The notes: a model not told the origin generated them from the sequence alone. DNA of 64,000 nucleotides from Leucaena leucocephala (GCA_037074615.1 CM073535.1:7293001-7357000); one strand, 5' to 3'; shown: positions 24,849 to 36,978, counted from the stretch's first letter. Translations and numbers: made by a program.

Positions 24849-25000
24849 TTAGGTGATTTTTAGTAATTATTCCTTTTTTTGAGATTTTTTTTATTTGTTA
24901 TGGTAATTTGACAAGAAAATTTGAGGGCGTAGTTAACTAATTTCCTAAAATTTATATTTTAAGCATCGCTCAATGCCCATACTTCATATGTATTTCTCGG

Positions 25001-25783
25001 TAGGGCTGTGCACAATGTCCATGGCCCGCTATGTCCTGCCCAGCCCGCAAGAAAAATGCCCTGCCCAGCCCGATTTTTACCGGGCAGGGCCGGGCATCAG
25101 GCTGCAAAATACAGCCCATGCATTTTTCGGGCTAGGCACCAGGTATAGGAGCTGCCCTGCCCTGCCCTGCCCATGAGCACTCCTTCTTTTATTTTTTTTT
25201 ATTTTTTCTCTATCTTAGAAGGGAGAATATGATAGCTACTGGTGACTATAAGGTAATTTTAGAAATATAAGTAGGTAAATTGTATCTTTTAATATTTATA
25301 AATATACTAATTTTTTCTTTTTTTTTAACTTTGTTAATTATCATATGATTACATTATAAATTATAATTATTTATTTTATTTTTTTAGATGCTTTATCTTT
25401 GTCAATATTAGGGAGATTGATACAAAGTTTTAATTACAAACTATTTAGATTTCAACACTTATTTTTTATATGCAATGGATCAAGATTTTAATTATGATCT
25501 TTGTTCTCTTATTCTTAGTGAATTATAGATATTATTTAACTCTTAAAGACACATGAATATGATATTATTTTAGAAGTTCATAATTACAGATTTTTTTCAC
25601 AACATGAGCATGATGTAACGACTTGGGCATGCCCAACCTGCTCATGCCCTGCCTAAAATTATTAGGGCTTTTACAGGGTAGGGCCGGATACCGAGCTACA
25701 AAATGTAACTCATGTATTTTTTGGGTAGGGCACCGGCTGTCCAATCCTATGCACACGGCTGTCCAATCCTATGCACACCCCTA
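25001..25783. mobile_element. Short non-autonomous hAT element upstream of the LPAAT gene
   Basis: The element starts TAGGGCTGTGCACA and ends TGCACACCCCTA, with an 8-bp duplication TTTCTCGG/CTTCTCGG (7 of 8 identical, 24993-25000 and 25784-25791). Both ends are rich in GCCCTGCC/GGGCAGGG motifs, so this is a third hAT group, different from A and B. A 22-bp subterminal unit ending CCTATGCACAC is duplicated in tandem at the right end (about 25736-25780). It has no ORF of interest. Its right end is only about 230 bp from the LPAAT start codon, so it is close to or in that promoter. Confidence 0.88.
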
Positions 25784-26010
25784 CTTCTCGGTTGCCAGTT
25801 TCTCCGAGAATGTATTGAGGCCAATTTGCCGACTCTCTCAAGTTGGGCACTTTGTTTTTACGAGAGAAGTCCTGGGAAAAGATAAGAGAAGGAATATGCC
25901 TTGAAATTGGCGATATCACAAGACCCAAATTGCTTATTTAACCCTAATTAACAACATCTTTTCACCAATTCCCCTAATCCCTTTTTTCTTGCCTTTTCCT
26001 TTGATGATCC

Positions 26011-29000
26011 ATGGAAGTTGCTTCACTCTCTCCCCTGTCGCCAACGTATCGTCCCTGTAAGCACCTCCTTTTCTCTGTTTCTTCCTAAACGCTTCCTTCA
26101 CCTCCAGTTGCCTTTTGTTTAATTGCTTCCCTGTTCTGTTTCCTCGTTACTTCTAGGTCGCCGAGAAGTGGGATCCTTGCCAAAGTTGTCTACTACTCTG
26201 GTAATTGTAATATTCATATTTTCTTTCATGCCGGTTGTTTCTGGGAATAGGGGGAGAATTCAAATGGATAAATAGTGCGAAAAAAAGTTTCCTTTCTTAT
26301 GTTTGCTTATTAATTTCTGGTGGAAGTTGATTTGGTTTATTGCCGTGATTAAGGGGAATTAAGAACTATTAGCTGTTTACTAGCTGATTTGACATTTAAT
26401 TATTTTTATATGGTTTGGCTGGTTGAATACTTTCTTTAAGGATCATGAAGGAATTACTAATTCCATATAAGTGTTTCTGGTGGAGATCATATTTCACCGA
26501 TTACGTTTTTCTTCCTGGGTAAATGTAGTAATTTGTTTGCTTTCTTCAGAAGTAAGGCTTGAGTATCGCTGTTCATTTCTTTCATCATGCCTTTTTGTTG
26601 TAATTTAGTGCCTCTGAAAAATTACCACATTTTGATGTAGAATGGCATATGGTTTTCGTTTGGAAGCTGCTATTATTATTGACTCATGACCATTTTGTCT
26701 GAATACCACTCGTTGCAGTTTTGCGCTCATAAAGGTTTCCACATCAGACATGAAAGTTTGAGGTGTACACTTAATTGTAAGTATGCCTTTCGTTGAAATA
26801 TGTAATGATATATTAAATTACATCAGATTAACGTGGCATAATTTTTTCCTTCACATAAATTATTTGTGACATTGGTTAGGTAATATTATCATATGATAGA
26901 AAAATATTCGTTACAATTTTCATATATCTTCCCTCTCACACTTTTTATGAATTATCTTGATTGGTTGCGGAATATACTAATATAATTGGAAAACATTTGT
27001 TTCAATTTTCATTTATATTCCTTTTCTAGTGCTGCAGTTTGTGAATTTTGACAAAAATTTGTGTTTCTAATTCCATGGAATAAATAGTGCCATTTTTATA
27101 TTATTTGAAGAAATTTCCTTACCCTAAATCAGCTTGGTAATCCCTCGTTTCATGATTACTATATATTCATGCACGCTTAATAATGCTTAATAAATTTACT
27201 TTCTTTGGGCCATATGCTTAATATTCTTATTGACTATATGAATCCTCACAAGTTATGTGATTTTTTTGTACATAAATAATTAAAATCTGATGATATCTGA
27301 AGTTGCTAAATAAGTTACTGATAGGATTGTCCCTTCAAATTTTGTCGTGGTAAAAGATATGATGGCCTTATGTCATAGTGCTTTTGTTTTTAAATATATA
27401 TAGCTGCTCAAAGTAGCTTACCAGTCATACCGAGGAAGCATGGCAGTGCACCATGGAAATGTTCTGACACAACGGTAGAGGCTTGTGGATTTCATCACAG
27501 TTGCAAATTCCATGTTCAGAATAAATTTGCTAGAGATGTAGTTGTAAGGTCTGAACTTGCCACAGTTGGGTCCCCAGAAGATGACTACGCACAATCCAGT
27601 AAGTTCAATGATTCAATTTGGTCAAATACCCTATTATAGATTCTTCAAAAATAATTCTTATTTCACTTTCATCTTCAAATTGCAGAATTAAAAGTGGAAT
27701 CAAAGATCAGGGGATTATGTTTTTATGCTGTTACTGCTTTCACTGCCATATTTCTTTTTATACTGATGCTTGTTGGACATCCATTTGTTATCCTATTTGA
27801 CCATCATCGAAGAAAATACCATCATTTTGTTGCCAAAATATGGTCTACACTTACTGTGACCCCATTTTATAAAGTCGATTTTGAGGGATTGGAGAATCTG
27901 CCACCTCAAGATACTCCTGCGGTTTATGTATCCAATCACCAGAGCTTCTTAGACATATATACCCTTCTTACTCTTGGGAGAAGCTTCAAATTCATCAGCA
28001 AGACTAGTATATTTCTCTATCCCATTATTGGGTGGGCAATGTTTCTTTTGGGAATGATTCCTTTAAGACGCATGGACAGCCGAAGCCAGATGGTATTCCT
28101 CCACTATTATTTATCCAGATAAACTTACTTAGTTCTTCAATATGAGATGTTAATGTTTTCTCTGAAATTTTATTCTCTATGCTCTGTACAAGCATAAATC
28201 TAGTAGTCACATCATGGATTTTTTTTGCTTCTTCATATAGGACTGTCTTAAACGATGCATGGATCTTATCAAGAAAGGAGCCTCTGTGTTTTTCTTTCCT
28301 GAGGGAACACGCAGCAAAGATGGAAAACTTGGCCCCTTCAAGGTGAGTTTATGCCAAGATTCCTGTGACTCTTTCATCTGATTAGATGATAATTTTTTAA
28401 GTAGTTATTAGCTATGGGAAGCCATGATGTTGAATGGTATACATGTACAGTTGAAAAAATTATATATCTGCTTAACAAACAAATGATTCATAAATTTTAT
28501 TTTTATATTTATAATTTTAAATTATGTTTACCATGGGAGTAGGGCCTCTGTTTATAAGAATGGTTTGGTTGGGACAAGGACGCTTAATTTAGTTCTCCGA
28601 TTTGAAGGGACTGTAACCTGTGATTTCATACTATCTTGGACACATGATCACAGATACAGAGATGATTGAAGGGTTATTGGTTCAGTACTCCTTAAATTTC
28701 TGTTAATGCTTAACATGGTTAGCCCATTGATGGCTTGATTTGGAGGATGGATTGGATTGGGATGGATTAGGTGTTCTAACATCTCTTGGATGTTCTGAAA
28801 GCAATATGATGGGTCAGGTTAATCACAATTTTTCTTTTCTTCTATGTCCATTTTCAATTGCTTATGAGGAACATTGGAAAATTCACCATTCAAATCCACC
28901 CCACCATGTTAATGGCATTTAAACTTTGAAACAATTGGGAGTGGGTATTGTTTATATTTTCATTTAAATTCCAAATAAGGGTGGGTTGAGTCACTTTATG

Positions 29001-29494
29001 GGAATGGATCTGGTGCATATCTGGTTGGGGCATTTTTTTTGTACACCTCTTATTTCTTAACACACTATACAGTATGTACATCTTTTTCCCATCTTCCATC
29101 TGCCATGCATGATAATGAAATGTCAAAATTTACAGCTTTCAAACTTAGAGGAAGATTATGCTTCTTGGTTTATTACATTAAATTGGTCATCCCTACAAGT
29201 GAGCAAATAATATATATGTTCTACTGAAATTTTTGCCACTGAATTAAACGTAACCTCTGTTATCTTGATGATTTGCAGAAGGGTGCCTTCAGTGTTGCTG
29301 CAAAAACCAATGTGCCAGTTGTACCAATTACCGTTATTGGAACCGGCCAAATAATGCCTGCAGGAAGGGAGGATATAGTCAACTCGGGTTCCGTGAAAGT
29401 TGTTATACACAGACCTATCCATGGAAATGATCCTACGAAGCTATGTGAAGAAGCTAGGAACACTATCGCAAGTGCGCTAGATTATCAAGAGTGA
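26011..29494 (+). CDS. ATS2: Plastid 1-acyl-sn-glycerol-3-phosphate acyltransferase (LPAAT)
   Basis: This enzyme moves an acyl group to the sn-2 position of lysophosphatidic acid and makes phosphatidic acid for plastid glycerolipids. Seven exons join in frame: 26011-26056, 26157-26200, 26719-26776, 27404-27598, 27686-28092, 28241-28342 and 29279-29494, 355 residues, the length expected for the plant plastid form. All introns are GT-AG. Residues 1 to about 115 are basic and hydroxyl-rich, as in a chloroplast transit peptide. Hydrophobic segments lie near 125-150. The acyltransferase motifs are NHQSFLD at about 198-204 and FPEGTRS at about 269-275, followed by VPVVPITVIGTGQIMP, and the protein ends ALDYQE. 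Upstream stops and the transit-like sequence support this start. A short hAT element ends about 230 bp upstream. Confidence 0.95.
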
Positions 29495-30510
29495 TAAATG
29501 CATGTATGGTTACCCCTCGGCTGCTCTGTGATTCTTCTTTTGAGCATATTTTAATTGAATCTTTTCAGATCCCATTCATTCATTCATTTTTTATTTTGGA
29601 AGAAGCAAAACATAAGATGAAGATAATGTCATGTGAAATTTAGATGACTGTCTTCATTTCACATTTGGTTCCTTCAAAGTAATGAAATATCAAAATAAAA
29701 AAAGAAACTGTTAGAATAAAATCTACATTGTGGAACAATTTATCTCTACTCCAAGGATGTGCTGTGCTCTCCTGGAGCATGCTGCCACTTTCAGTCTGAT
29801 TTGTTGAAGTTGATCCTCAAAACACCCTTCTGTATTCAAGTTATGAAGAAGGTAAAAAGCCCAATGTTTTGTTTCCCTTAATTAGGGATAATTAACTTGT
29901 TGTAAGGGTAAATTTGTTTTTGATTACCATCATCCATGGTTTCAGGTCATCGCTTCCTAAGATGGCCCATTTTGATTTATGCTGTTCCACAGGGTTGTGC
30001 TATCTGAGTTTGCACCTGTTCTAGCACTCAGGTCATCTGAGATCTATTAGGTTGACTGTTCCTTGTTAGGCTATAATCGTTTTTCTTTTTTCTGGGCAGC
30101 AGCTGAAACAAACTGGTTTCGGAACTAATTGGATAAATCTTTTTATTCTTACACATTTTTAAATATATTAAGGAATATATATTAAGAAAGTTAAATAAAT
30201 TAATTATAATTAAATATAATTTTTTAAAATAAATTTTTATTAATCTATTTAAATTAATTAATTAATTTTTATATTAGTTATAATTATCTTGATTTATTTA
30301 ATTTTATTAATATATTTAAAAAAATTAATTAATTTTTATATTAAAAATTATATATAGAAGGATCAATGGGTGTTCAATGTCATAAAGTATTTTTTAGATA
30401 TATTTATTATTTTAAATTAATTTATAGTATATTTATTATTTTAAATTAATTTATAGTATATTTATTATTTTAAATTAATTTATACGAATTATTGTAGTGT
30501 CGGTCTCCAG
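29495..30510. other. LPAAT 3' flank and AT-rich intergenic DNA
   Basis: The first few hundred bases probably hold the 3' UTR of the acyltransferase; AATAAA-like sequence is near 29692-29700 and 29716. Beyond about 30130 the DNA is very AT-rich. No other gene is seen. Confidence 0.5.
30400..30486. repeat. 29-bp tandem repeat, three copies
   Basis: A unit beginning ATATTTATTATTTTAAATTA is repeated with copies starting at 30400, 30429 and 30458. They are virtually identical, so the duplication is recent. Confidence 0.9.
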
Positions 30511-30519
30511 TTGCTCATA

Positions 30520-31245
30520 GAGATAGAGGTGGAGGAGGTGGTGGTGGTGGGAATAGGAGAGGCGTGTAGGTAGTGATGGTAATAGGAGAGGCATATAAGG
30601 TCTGTTAAGATTTCTATAGAAACTATAATTTTAAAAGTTATTTTAGATAAAATTTTATTTAAAATTTTTTTAAAATAAATAGTTATATTTATCTAAAAAG
30701 GATTTTTAAATTAAATTATAGTTTAAAATTATGATTTTAGATAAGCTGATTAAAGTAATTTTTAAAATGATAAAAGAACTTATGGGTTACTCAATTACTA
30801 TTTTATCTATTTTTTTACATTATCTCTCTCATTTTCTCTCTCTTTTATTTTTTTCACTACTTTTTCTTTATTTTTTACACTATTTCTCCTCTTTCTTTTA
30901 TCTTCTCTACCCTCTTTCCTCTCTCTTTCACACTCTCTGTTTTTTTTTCACCATCTTTCCTCTCTCTTCTCTCATACTTTTAATAAAATTATACCCTTTT
31001 TAATAATTTTTTAATTACAAAAGTTATTTTAATAATAACTATTCAAACACTTAGTTATATAAAAATACTTTTTTTTTTCATAAACTCTTTTTTAAAAGTT
31101 ATTTTTTAAAAGTGACTTAAATTTTTTTATAAATTATTTTTTAAAATTATATCTAATCGCACATATAATACACTGGGGACGACGACGATCAATCATATGG
31201 AGACCCAAATCCAAAGGTTGGTAATGGTGGAGATAATGAATTTAT
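30520..31245 (+). pseudogene. Broken copy of the RALF-like peptide gene, split by a MITE
   Basis: The segment 31172-31240 matches 42215-42285 of the peptide gene: GGGACGACGAC, then GATCA, then GAGACCCAAATCC and GGTAATGGTGG are in the same order and spacing. The part before it, GTxGTGATGG...AGAGG near 30572-30598, matches the same gene just upstream of that block. A MITE of the pyrimidine-tract family (30599-31162) lies exactly between the two parts. No open frame remains, the signal peptide and the cysteine-containing end are not recognisable, and the frame is broken by the insertion. Confidence 0.7.
30599..31162 (+). mobile_element. MITE of the pyrimidine-tract family, copy 2
   Basis: It carries the family's blocks (AGATAAAATTTTATTT, ATAGTTATATTTATCTAAAA, TAAGCTGATTAAAG, then a long CT-rich core at about 30825-30975, then TTTTTAATAATTTTTTAATTACAAAAG). 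The flanks read CATATAA on the left and (A)CATATAA on the right, a likely target duplication, though its true length is uncertain because TAA alone would also fit. The CT core is the longest of the five copies. Confidence 0.8.
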
Positions 31246-31663
31246 TCTTGTATAATTTTGTTCACACAGCTTGTAGAAATTATATATATAATTACTTTTG
31301 ATGTGCTATGCGCATGATATATAATAATACTCTTAAAAAATTATTAAAAAACTTATGTAAACTTTCAACTTTGTATTAATAATGCCCAACTATCAATTAT
31401 ATACTTCTTAAATTATACTTTTGTGTATATATTACTTTTCAAATTGTCTTATATGCGAATAAGCTCGCTAAATTTTAATGTATGTGCAAATAATTAATAA
31501 AAAATTTACTAATAGTAGAGTTATTTGCGTAAATATAAGAATTTAGAAGAATTATTTTTAAATTTTTAAAATTAAAAAAATATTATCTATACGTAACATT
31601 CGAATATGTATTTGGTGAATTTTTGTTTGGGCCCAACTATCATTAATTTATGGTTATTATATC

Positions 31664-31681
31664 AATTAATTGCACTACCTA
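31664..31681. repeat. 18-bp target duplication of the SINE, left copy
   Basis: AATTAATTGCACTACCTA is repeated exactly at 31867-31884, right after the A-rich end of the SINE. Confidence 0.9.
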
Positions 31682-31866
31682 CTAATGGAGTTAATCTGAA
31701 TGGTAAGCGATTTGGTATCGCTTAAGCAATGTCTCGAGTTTAAGCCTTCGCGTATACGAAAAATTCTCGTTGGAAGACTCACCCACCATAGCTAGGTGCA
31801 CGATACATGTCAGATTCAGATATAGTCGAGGTAAATCTCTAGTGAATTGGGCAGGTAACCAAAAAA
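31682..31866 (+). mobile_element. tRNA-derived SINE
   Basis: This 185-bp body has a tRNA-like A box (TGGTAAGCGATTTGG near 31701) and a B-box-like GTCTCGAGTTTAAGCC (near 31730), the internal RNA polymerase III promoter layout, and ends in an A-rich tail at 31858-31866. An exact 18-bp duplication flanks it, as expected for LINE-driven insertion. The body does not fold as a normal tRNA, so it is not a tRNA gene. Confidence 0.85.
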
Positions 31867-32230
31867 AATTAATTGCACTACCTATCATCTATAAATTCAA
31901 TTGGCAAAATTAGGGGTGGACATGAGACAGGACGGGACTGGGACAACCCCATCCCAGTCCTGTCTCGAGATAGGACACGCGACGCAAAATGCGTCCCGTG
32001 TCCTGTCCCGTCCTGAAGGGACCAGGACGGGTTCAGGAATTCCTGAACCCTATTTAAAAAAATAAATTACTAGATATTTTATGTATATTATACCTATTAG
32101 TAATATATAATCAAAACACAAAAAATAATAGAAGAAATTAAATTCTCTTTATTATGATTATTAACTTAAAATAATAAATACCATTAATTATACTATAAAT
32201 ACTATTACTTTTTCAGTTCACCCAACTGAA

Positions 32231-32238
32231 GTTACTGC
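32231..32238. repeat. 8-bp target duplication of family A copy 2, left copy
   Basis: GTTACTGC is repeated exactly at 36917-36924 next to the right end of the nested element. The right flank also holds a second GTTACTGC as part of a 31-bp tandem duplication (36917 and 36948). Confidence 0.88.
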
Positions 32239-35200
32239 TATGGGAGAGTAAGGTACCCGCAACCCGGTGTACCCGCCCGTACCCGACATCGATGTGCCCG
32301 TATAAAGCCCACCCAAAATAGGTCAGTAACGGGCGGGCTCAAATGGGCATGAAAAGTAAAATAAACGGGCGGGCTACGGGCATACTATCGGGCAGCCCGT
32401 AGCCCGCCCGTTTAATTTTTTTTTAAATGTTAAGGGTAACTAAGTGTAACTGTGTAAGGGGCTAAGGGCGTCGTAACTCGTAAGGCTCAAGGCTGCATGG
32501 GTTTCACTTTCACAGAGACAGAATCACTTCAATCACAGATAAGGGGCTAAGGGTTTCACCATTTCGATCTTCTTTCATTCGGATTCAGAAATCAGAATCA
32601 CATAATCTCTTTCACTGGCCTTCACTGCCTTCTGACTTCCGAGCTTTTCTCATTCTCAGCTTTCTCACTCTAACTGTCAAAGCGGCGCGGCAGCGGAGTG
32701 GGCGGACAACGGTGAAGGTGAACGGTCCCTGTCCCTAAGACCGGAGTTGGTGACTGCTTGTGCTTGGCGACTGGCGAGTTCCCTTGAAGGCTTCAAAGAC
32801 GAGATTCAAAGAGAGAGACGGGCGAGGCGACGGCAAGAGGATCTCAGAATCTCAGAACGCCAACGGTGAAGGTCTTTCTCTGAATCTTGCTTCTAATCGT
32901 TTGCTGCGAGATTTTGAACCTAATCGGTAATTGCCATGTTTTACTGCTATGTAGTTGAACCTATTCAGCAGGAATTTGTTTTCTTAAGCCTTCGATCATT
33001 TCTGCATTAGCTAAATAAAGTTTCTTCTTGAACTGAATGTCAAATTGCTATGTTTCGTTAAATTGCTAAGTTTCTTCGATCATTAAATTGTTTCGTTAAG
33101 CCTTCGATCATTTCTTCTTGAACTGAATGTCAAATTGCTATGATTCAAAGACGAGATTAACCAATTTTCTTATACATTAATTCATGTGTGTGTGTGTGTA
33201 TAACTCCAATCATTCTTGCTAGAATCAGTTTGAAAATGAATACACATTGTTGAGCTACGGATTTATGCATAATATATAACAGTTAATTCTGCACATTTTC
33301 TTTATTGTTCTTCTGGCTATCACCATGACTGTCTTCTGCTGTGCCTGAATTGTATTTAAGAGTATTAATATTTTGATTAATTGATGATGAGAAAGATTCA
33401 TGAATTATCTGTTCTTGACCAAATTGACCGAATGAGCCGTATAGAATATGCTCTCATTTGAAATTATCACAAGATTCATAATACATATCTCTCTCAGAAT
33501 GTTGTGATTTAAGTTTCATGTTATTCGACTGCCGTCTAAAATGGCAGAATCCTTTGTGTGGAATGGAGGGAGGGGAAATAAAGTATGAATAATCAAATGA
33601 CCTGTTAAATCTGAATGTAGTACAATAATTTTTCTGATTTTTCTTCTCTCTGCAGATAATTAAGATTGAGTATAACTTTCTGTTTTCTTCCTACTATTAT
33701 ATAACTATAAGTTTTGGTTAATTCCATTTTTTTCATCACAAAATAGCATGCTGATATATAAGCAATTCTTTCCTCTCTTTCTTCTATTGATTCGAACTTT
33801 CCTTACTGCTAAGTCAAAAACTAAGTCCAAATGCCACATGTTTTAATTTGACTGATTAAGTTGATTTTTTGCTTCCTCTTACGAGTGCATAAAGAAAACA
33901 TTTAAAATATCAGACTCAACCACACATCCTAAAATAATCAAAGTAACTGCTTAAACTTCCTAAAATATCAGAATCATATTAAAGTTTGTGGTTTTCCCTT
34001 GTTTGAGGTTGAGGTTTTGGGTTATGTTTGGTTCCATTTTCCTTAGTTCCCTTGTGTTTTGGATTGTGAAGCTCTATTGTCTATTGTTTTAATCTGGATG
34101 TATTGCTTCTTTTGAATAGGAAGGAAGATGAGCTCAGAACAATCTCCAATCACAATGATGGATGAAGCTATTGAAGAGGTGAATGAAACTGAAGCTACTG
34201 TGATATCACCAAATAAGGAAGGGACAACTCAGGCACAAGGAAGAAAAAAGAGAAGGCAAACATCTGATGCATGGAAACATTTTACTAGGATGCCACTAAG
34301 TGAAACTAAAGGTAAACACCGGGCAAAGTGTAACTATTGTGGTGCAGATTATGCAAGCCATCCTACTCTGCATGGGACAAACCAACTTTGGCGACATTTA
34401 GCACGGTGCCCACAAAATCCGAACAAAGCAAACAGTTTGACACAGAGTTTTTTCTCTAGTTCTGGTCAAACACATGTGTTCAATCAAGATCGATGCAGAA
34501 AAGCACTTGCAAGATTCATCATTAAGGATGAAATGACTTTTAGAACTGTGGAAGGGGAGGGTTTTCAAGAACTATTGCAAGAACTTCAACCTAGATTTCA
34601 AATCCCCTCACGATGGATAGTTGATAGGGATTTCTACAAGTTGTATCTAGAATAAGCAAAAAGTTTGAGAAAATATTTTAAATGATCCAAAGTCCGTGTT
34701 TCCCTTACTATAGATTATTGGACCTCAGTTCAAAACTCAAACTTCATGTGTTTGACTGCTCTTTGGATCGATGATAGTTGGAGTTTACATAAAAGAATCT
34801 TGAATTTTTGTGTCATTGAAAACCACAAAGGGGACACAATTGGAAAGCAGATTGAGGATTGTTTATTAAAGTGGCGCATTGACAAAATCTTTACTATTAC
34901 AGTAGACAATGCTTCGTCCAATGATACTGCGGTTGCTTATTTGAAAAAACGTTTGAGGAGTTGGAATGGTCTAGTACTTGATGGAGAGTTCTTGCAAATG
35001 CGATGTGCTGCTCATATTTTAAATCTAGTTGTTTCTGAAGGACTAAAAGAAATGAACAAGTCCATTGAGCTCATTTGGCATGCGATTAAATTTGCTAGAT
35101 CTTCTTCAGGAAGACAACGAAGATTTAAAGAGTTGGTTGAAAAAGAGAGAATTGATTCGAAGAGCCTATTATGTTTGGATTATACTACTAGGTAATTGTT

Positions 35201-36916
35201 ATAGTGTCAATGTTTTATTTACATAATACTTTTCAACTTGACTGCTAGCTAAATACTCATGCTTTCTTTATGTTATTGTTATTAGGTGGAATTCGACATA
35301 CCTTATGTTGGACAGTGCAATTAAGTTCATCAAAGTCTTCACTAGGATGGAGGAAGAAGATGCAGATTATAAGGAATATTTCAAGAAGCACGTAAAACTT
35401 GATTCAAGGCAACATGATGATTGGGGTTGGGGTGTTGATGTTCATGATGATGATGCCATTAATACAACTATTACCCTTACAGTACAACCTCCTACTGCAT
35501 ATGATTGGGCTGTTGCGAAGGAGTTTCTTGTGTTTTTGAAGTTGTTCTACTCCATGACCCTAAAATTTTCTGGTTCAAATTATATGACGACTAATGATTA
35601 TTTTCAACATATAGTCGCCATTCAATCAAACCTTTCCACAAGTATAGATAGCTCATACTCTCTGTTGGGTGACATGGCTAGAAGGATGCTAACAAAGTAT
35701 GATAAGTACTGGGGGAATTTGGAGAAATTGAATCCACTTCTGGTTATAGCAGTGATACTAGATCCTCGATACAAACTGACATATGTTAAAGTTGCTTTTG
35801 AAACAATTTTTCCTGATCTGATTAAGCGTGAAGCAAAGTTGAAGCAGATTATGGATGTGTTATATCGATTACAGGATCAGTATGCAAGAAACTTCAATCC
35901 TTGTGGCAAGGAAGCCTCTACATCTCAGTCCGAGCCATCATTAGAGCAAATCGATGTCAATGCTTCTGTTGGGATTACGCTAATTCCAGAGGTTGACCTT
36001 GGAATGTCATTGTCCGCCATTGATCCCACGTTTAAGAAGTTCTTAGCTAATGCAAAGACAGTGACAAAAAGGGTTGAACAACTTTCAGAGGTGGATGAAT
36101 ATCTTCAAGCCGATTTACTTGACTATTCTGAATCAAAATTTGACCTTCTAGCATGGTGGAAAGTGCATTCTTGCAAGTATAAAGTTCTAAATCTTATCGC
36201 CCGTGATTTGTTGGCTGCTCCAGTCTCTACGGTGTCTTCTGAATCAGCTTTTAGTACTAGGGGTCGAGTCATCGATACTTTTAGGAGCTCCTTATCCTCA
36301 AACATGGCCGAGGGACTCATATGTGCTCAAAATTGGCTATGTATGACTCCACCTAAATTGCAGGAGTTTGATGTTGATAATTTTGATCAGTCATTAAGTC
36401 TTGTTGCTAGTAATTTTAATAGCATTTTCATCGTGTATTGTTTTATCTTTTTATTACATACTAATATACTTTTTTAAATTTGGTTTGTAGAGGTAGAAGC
36501 AACTCCGTCTACAGCCATCACAAGTGAATCCGATGAAGATGATGCATGATCATAATCCAGTGGAATAATCATTTTATCAATTATGTGTGCATTGTGGATT
36601 GTGTGGTTATAAACTTGAAGTTATGATTATGTTTTCTGTTGTGATTTTATGATGAACAATAATATCATGTGTGCACTATTGTTTTATTTTCATTATTATT
36701 CAAACTTCAAATGGGTTTAAACAGGGATTTTTTTTCACTTTTGCTAAATGGGCTGCCCATGCCCGTTCCAGCCCAAACGGGTTTAGCGCAGCCCATTTAA
36801 AACGGGCTTAAATGGGCTGGGGTACGGGCATGGGCAGCCCGTACCCATTTATTTTTACACGGGCGGGCTACGGGCTGACCATCGGGCCAGCCCGTCCCGC
36901 CCGTTGCACACCCCTA
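32239..36916 (+). mobile_element. hAT transposon, family A copy 2, near full length
   Basis: It runs from TATGGGAGAGTAAGG to TGCACACCCCTA and has an exact 8-bp duplication. The left end has two changes from the usual TAGGGGTG hAT end, which may lower its mobility. Both subterminal regions are rich in CGGGCGGGCTACGGGC and GCCCG motifs, matching copy 1 at 12609-19021, including an ACATCGATGTGCCCGT block. A leader (about 32440-34120) precedes the transposase gene, with a local duplication around 32985-33140. Length 4678 bp. Confidence 0.93.
34128..36549 (+). pseudogene. Family A hAT transposase, two stop codons
   Basis: Three exons join in frame: 34128-35191, 35286-36409 and 36491-36549, 749 codons, with GT-AG introns. 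Domains in order: basic leader KKRRQ, BED zinc finger (CNYC ... HLARC, residues about 68-94), the central RNase-H-like fold with WIDDSW, TVDNASSND and the RCAAHILNLVV block, and the C-terminal hAT dimerisation region with LLAWWKVHSCKYKVLN, SSESAFST, SSLSSNMAEGLI and QNWLC. Two stops break it: TAA at 34653-34655, not present in copy 1, and TGA at 34683-34685, shared with copy 1. Apart from these the frame is intact, so it is the best template for family A in the window. Confidence 0.92.
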
Positions 36917-36978
36917 GTTACTGCTTCATTGGTAAAGACCAACTGAAGTTACTGCTTCATTGGTAAAGAGACAAATAC
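36917..36978. repeat. 31-bp tandem duplication in the family B host arm
   Basis: The unit starting GTTACTGCTTCATTGGTAAA occurs at 36917 and again at 36948, and the left flank of the nested element ends in the same AACTGAAGTTACTGC. The nested element therefore sits at the start of the first repeat unit. Confidence 0.8.

Noticed and set aside
25623..25904. A 93-codon frame over the right end of the short hAT
   Set aside because: It runs from the transposon across its target duplication into the LPAAT promoter and has no protein-like pattern.
28740..29227. Open frames in the last intron of the LPAAT gene
   Set aside because: They lie between well-supported exons, have no similarity that I recognise, and the splice sites on both sides fit the protein frame.
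30731..31003. Frames of 86-90 codons rich in Leu, Ser and Phe (also at 39660-39920)
   Set aside because: They are translations of the CT-rich tract of MITE copies and appear in each copy with a different length.
31690..31760. A tRNA gene suggested by A and B box-like sequence
   Set aside because: The sequence does not close into a cloverleaf, and it is part of a SINE with an A-rich end and an 18-bp target duplication.
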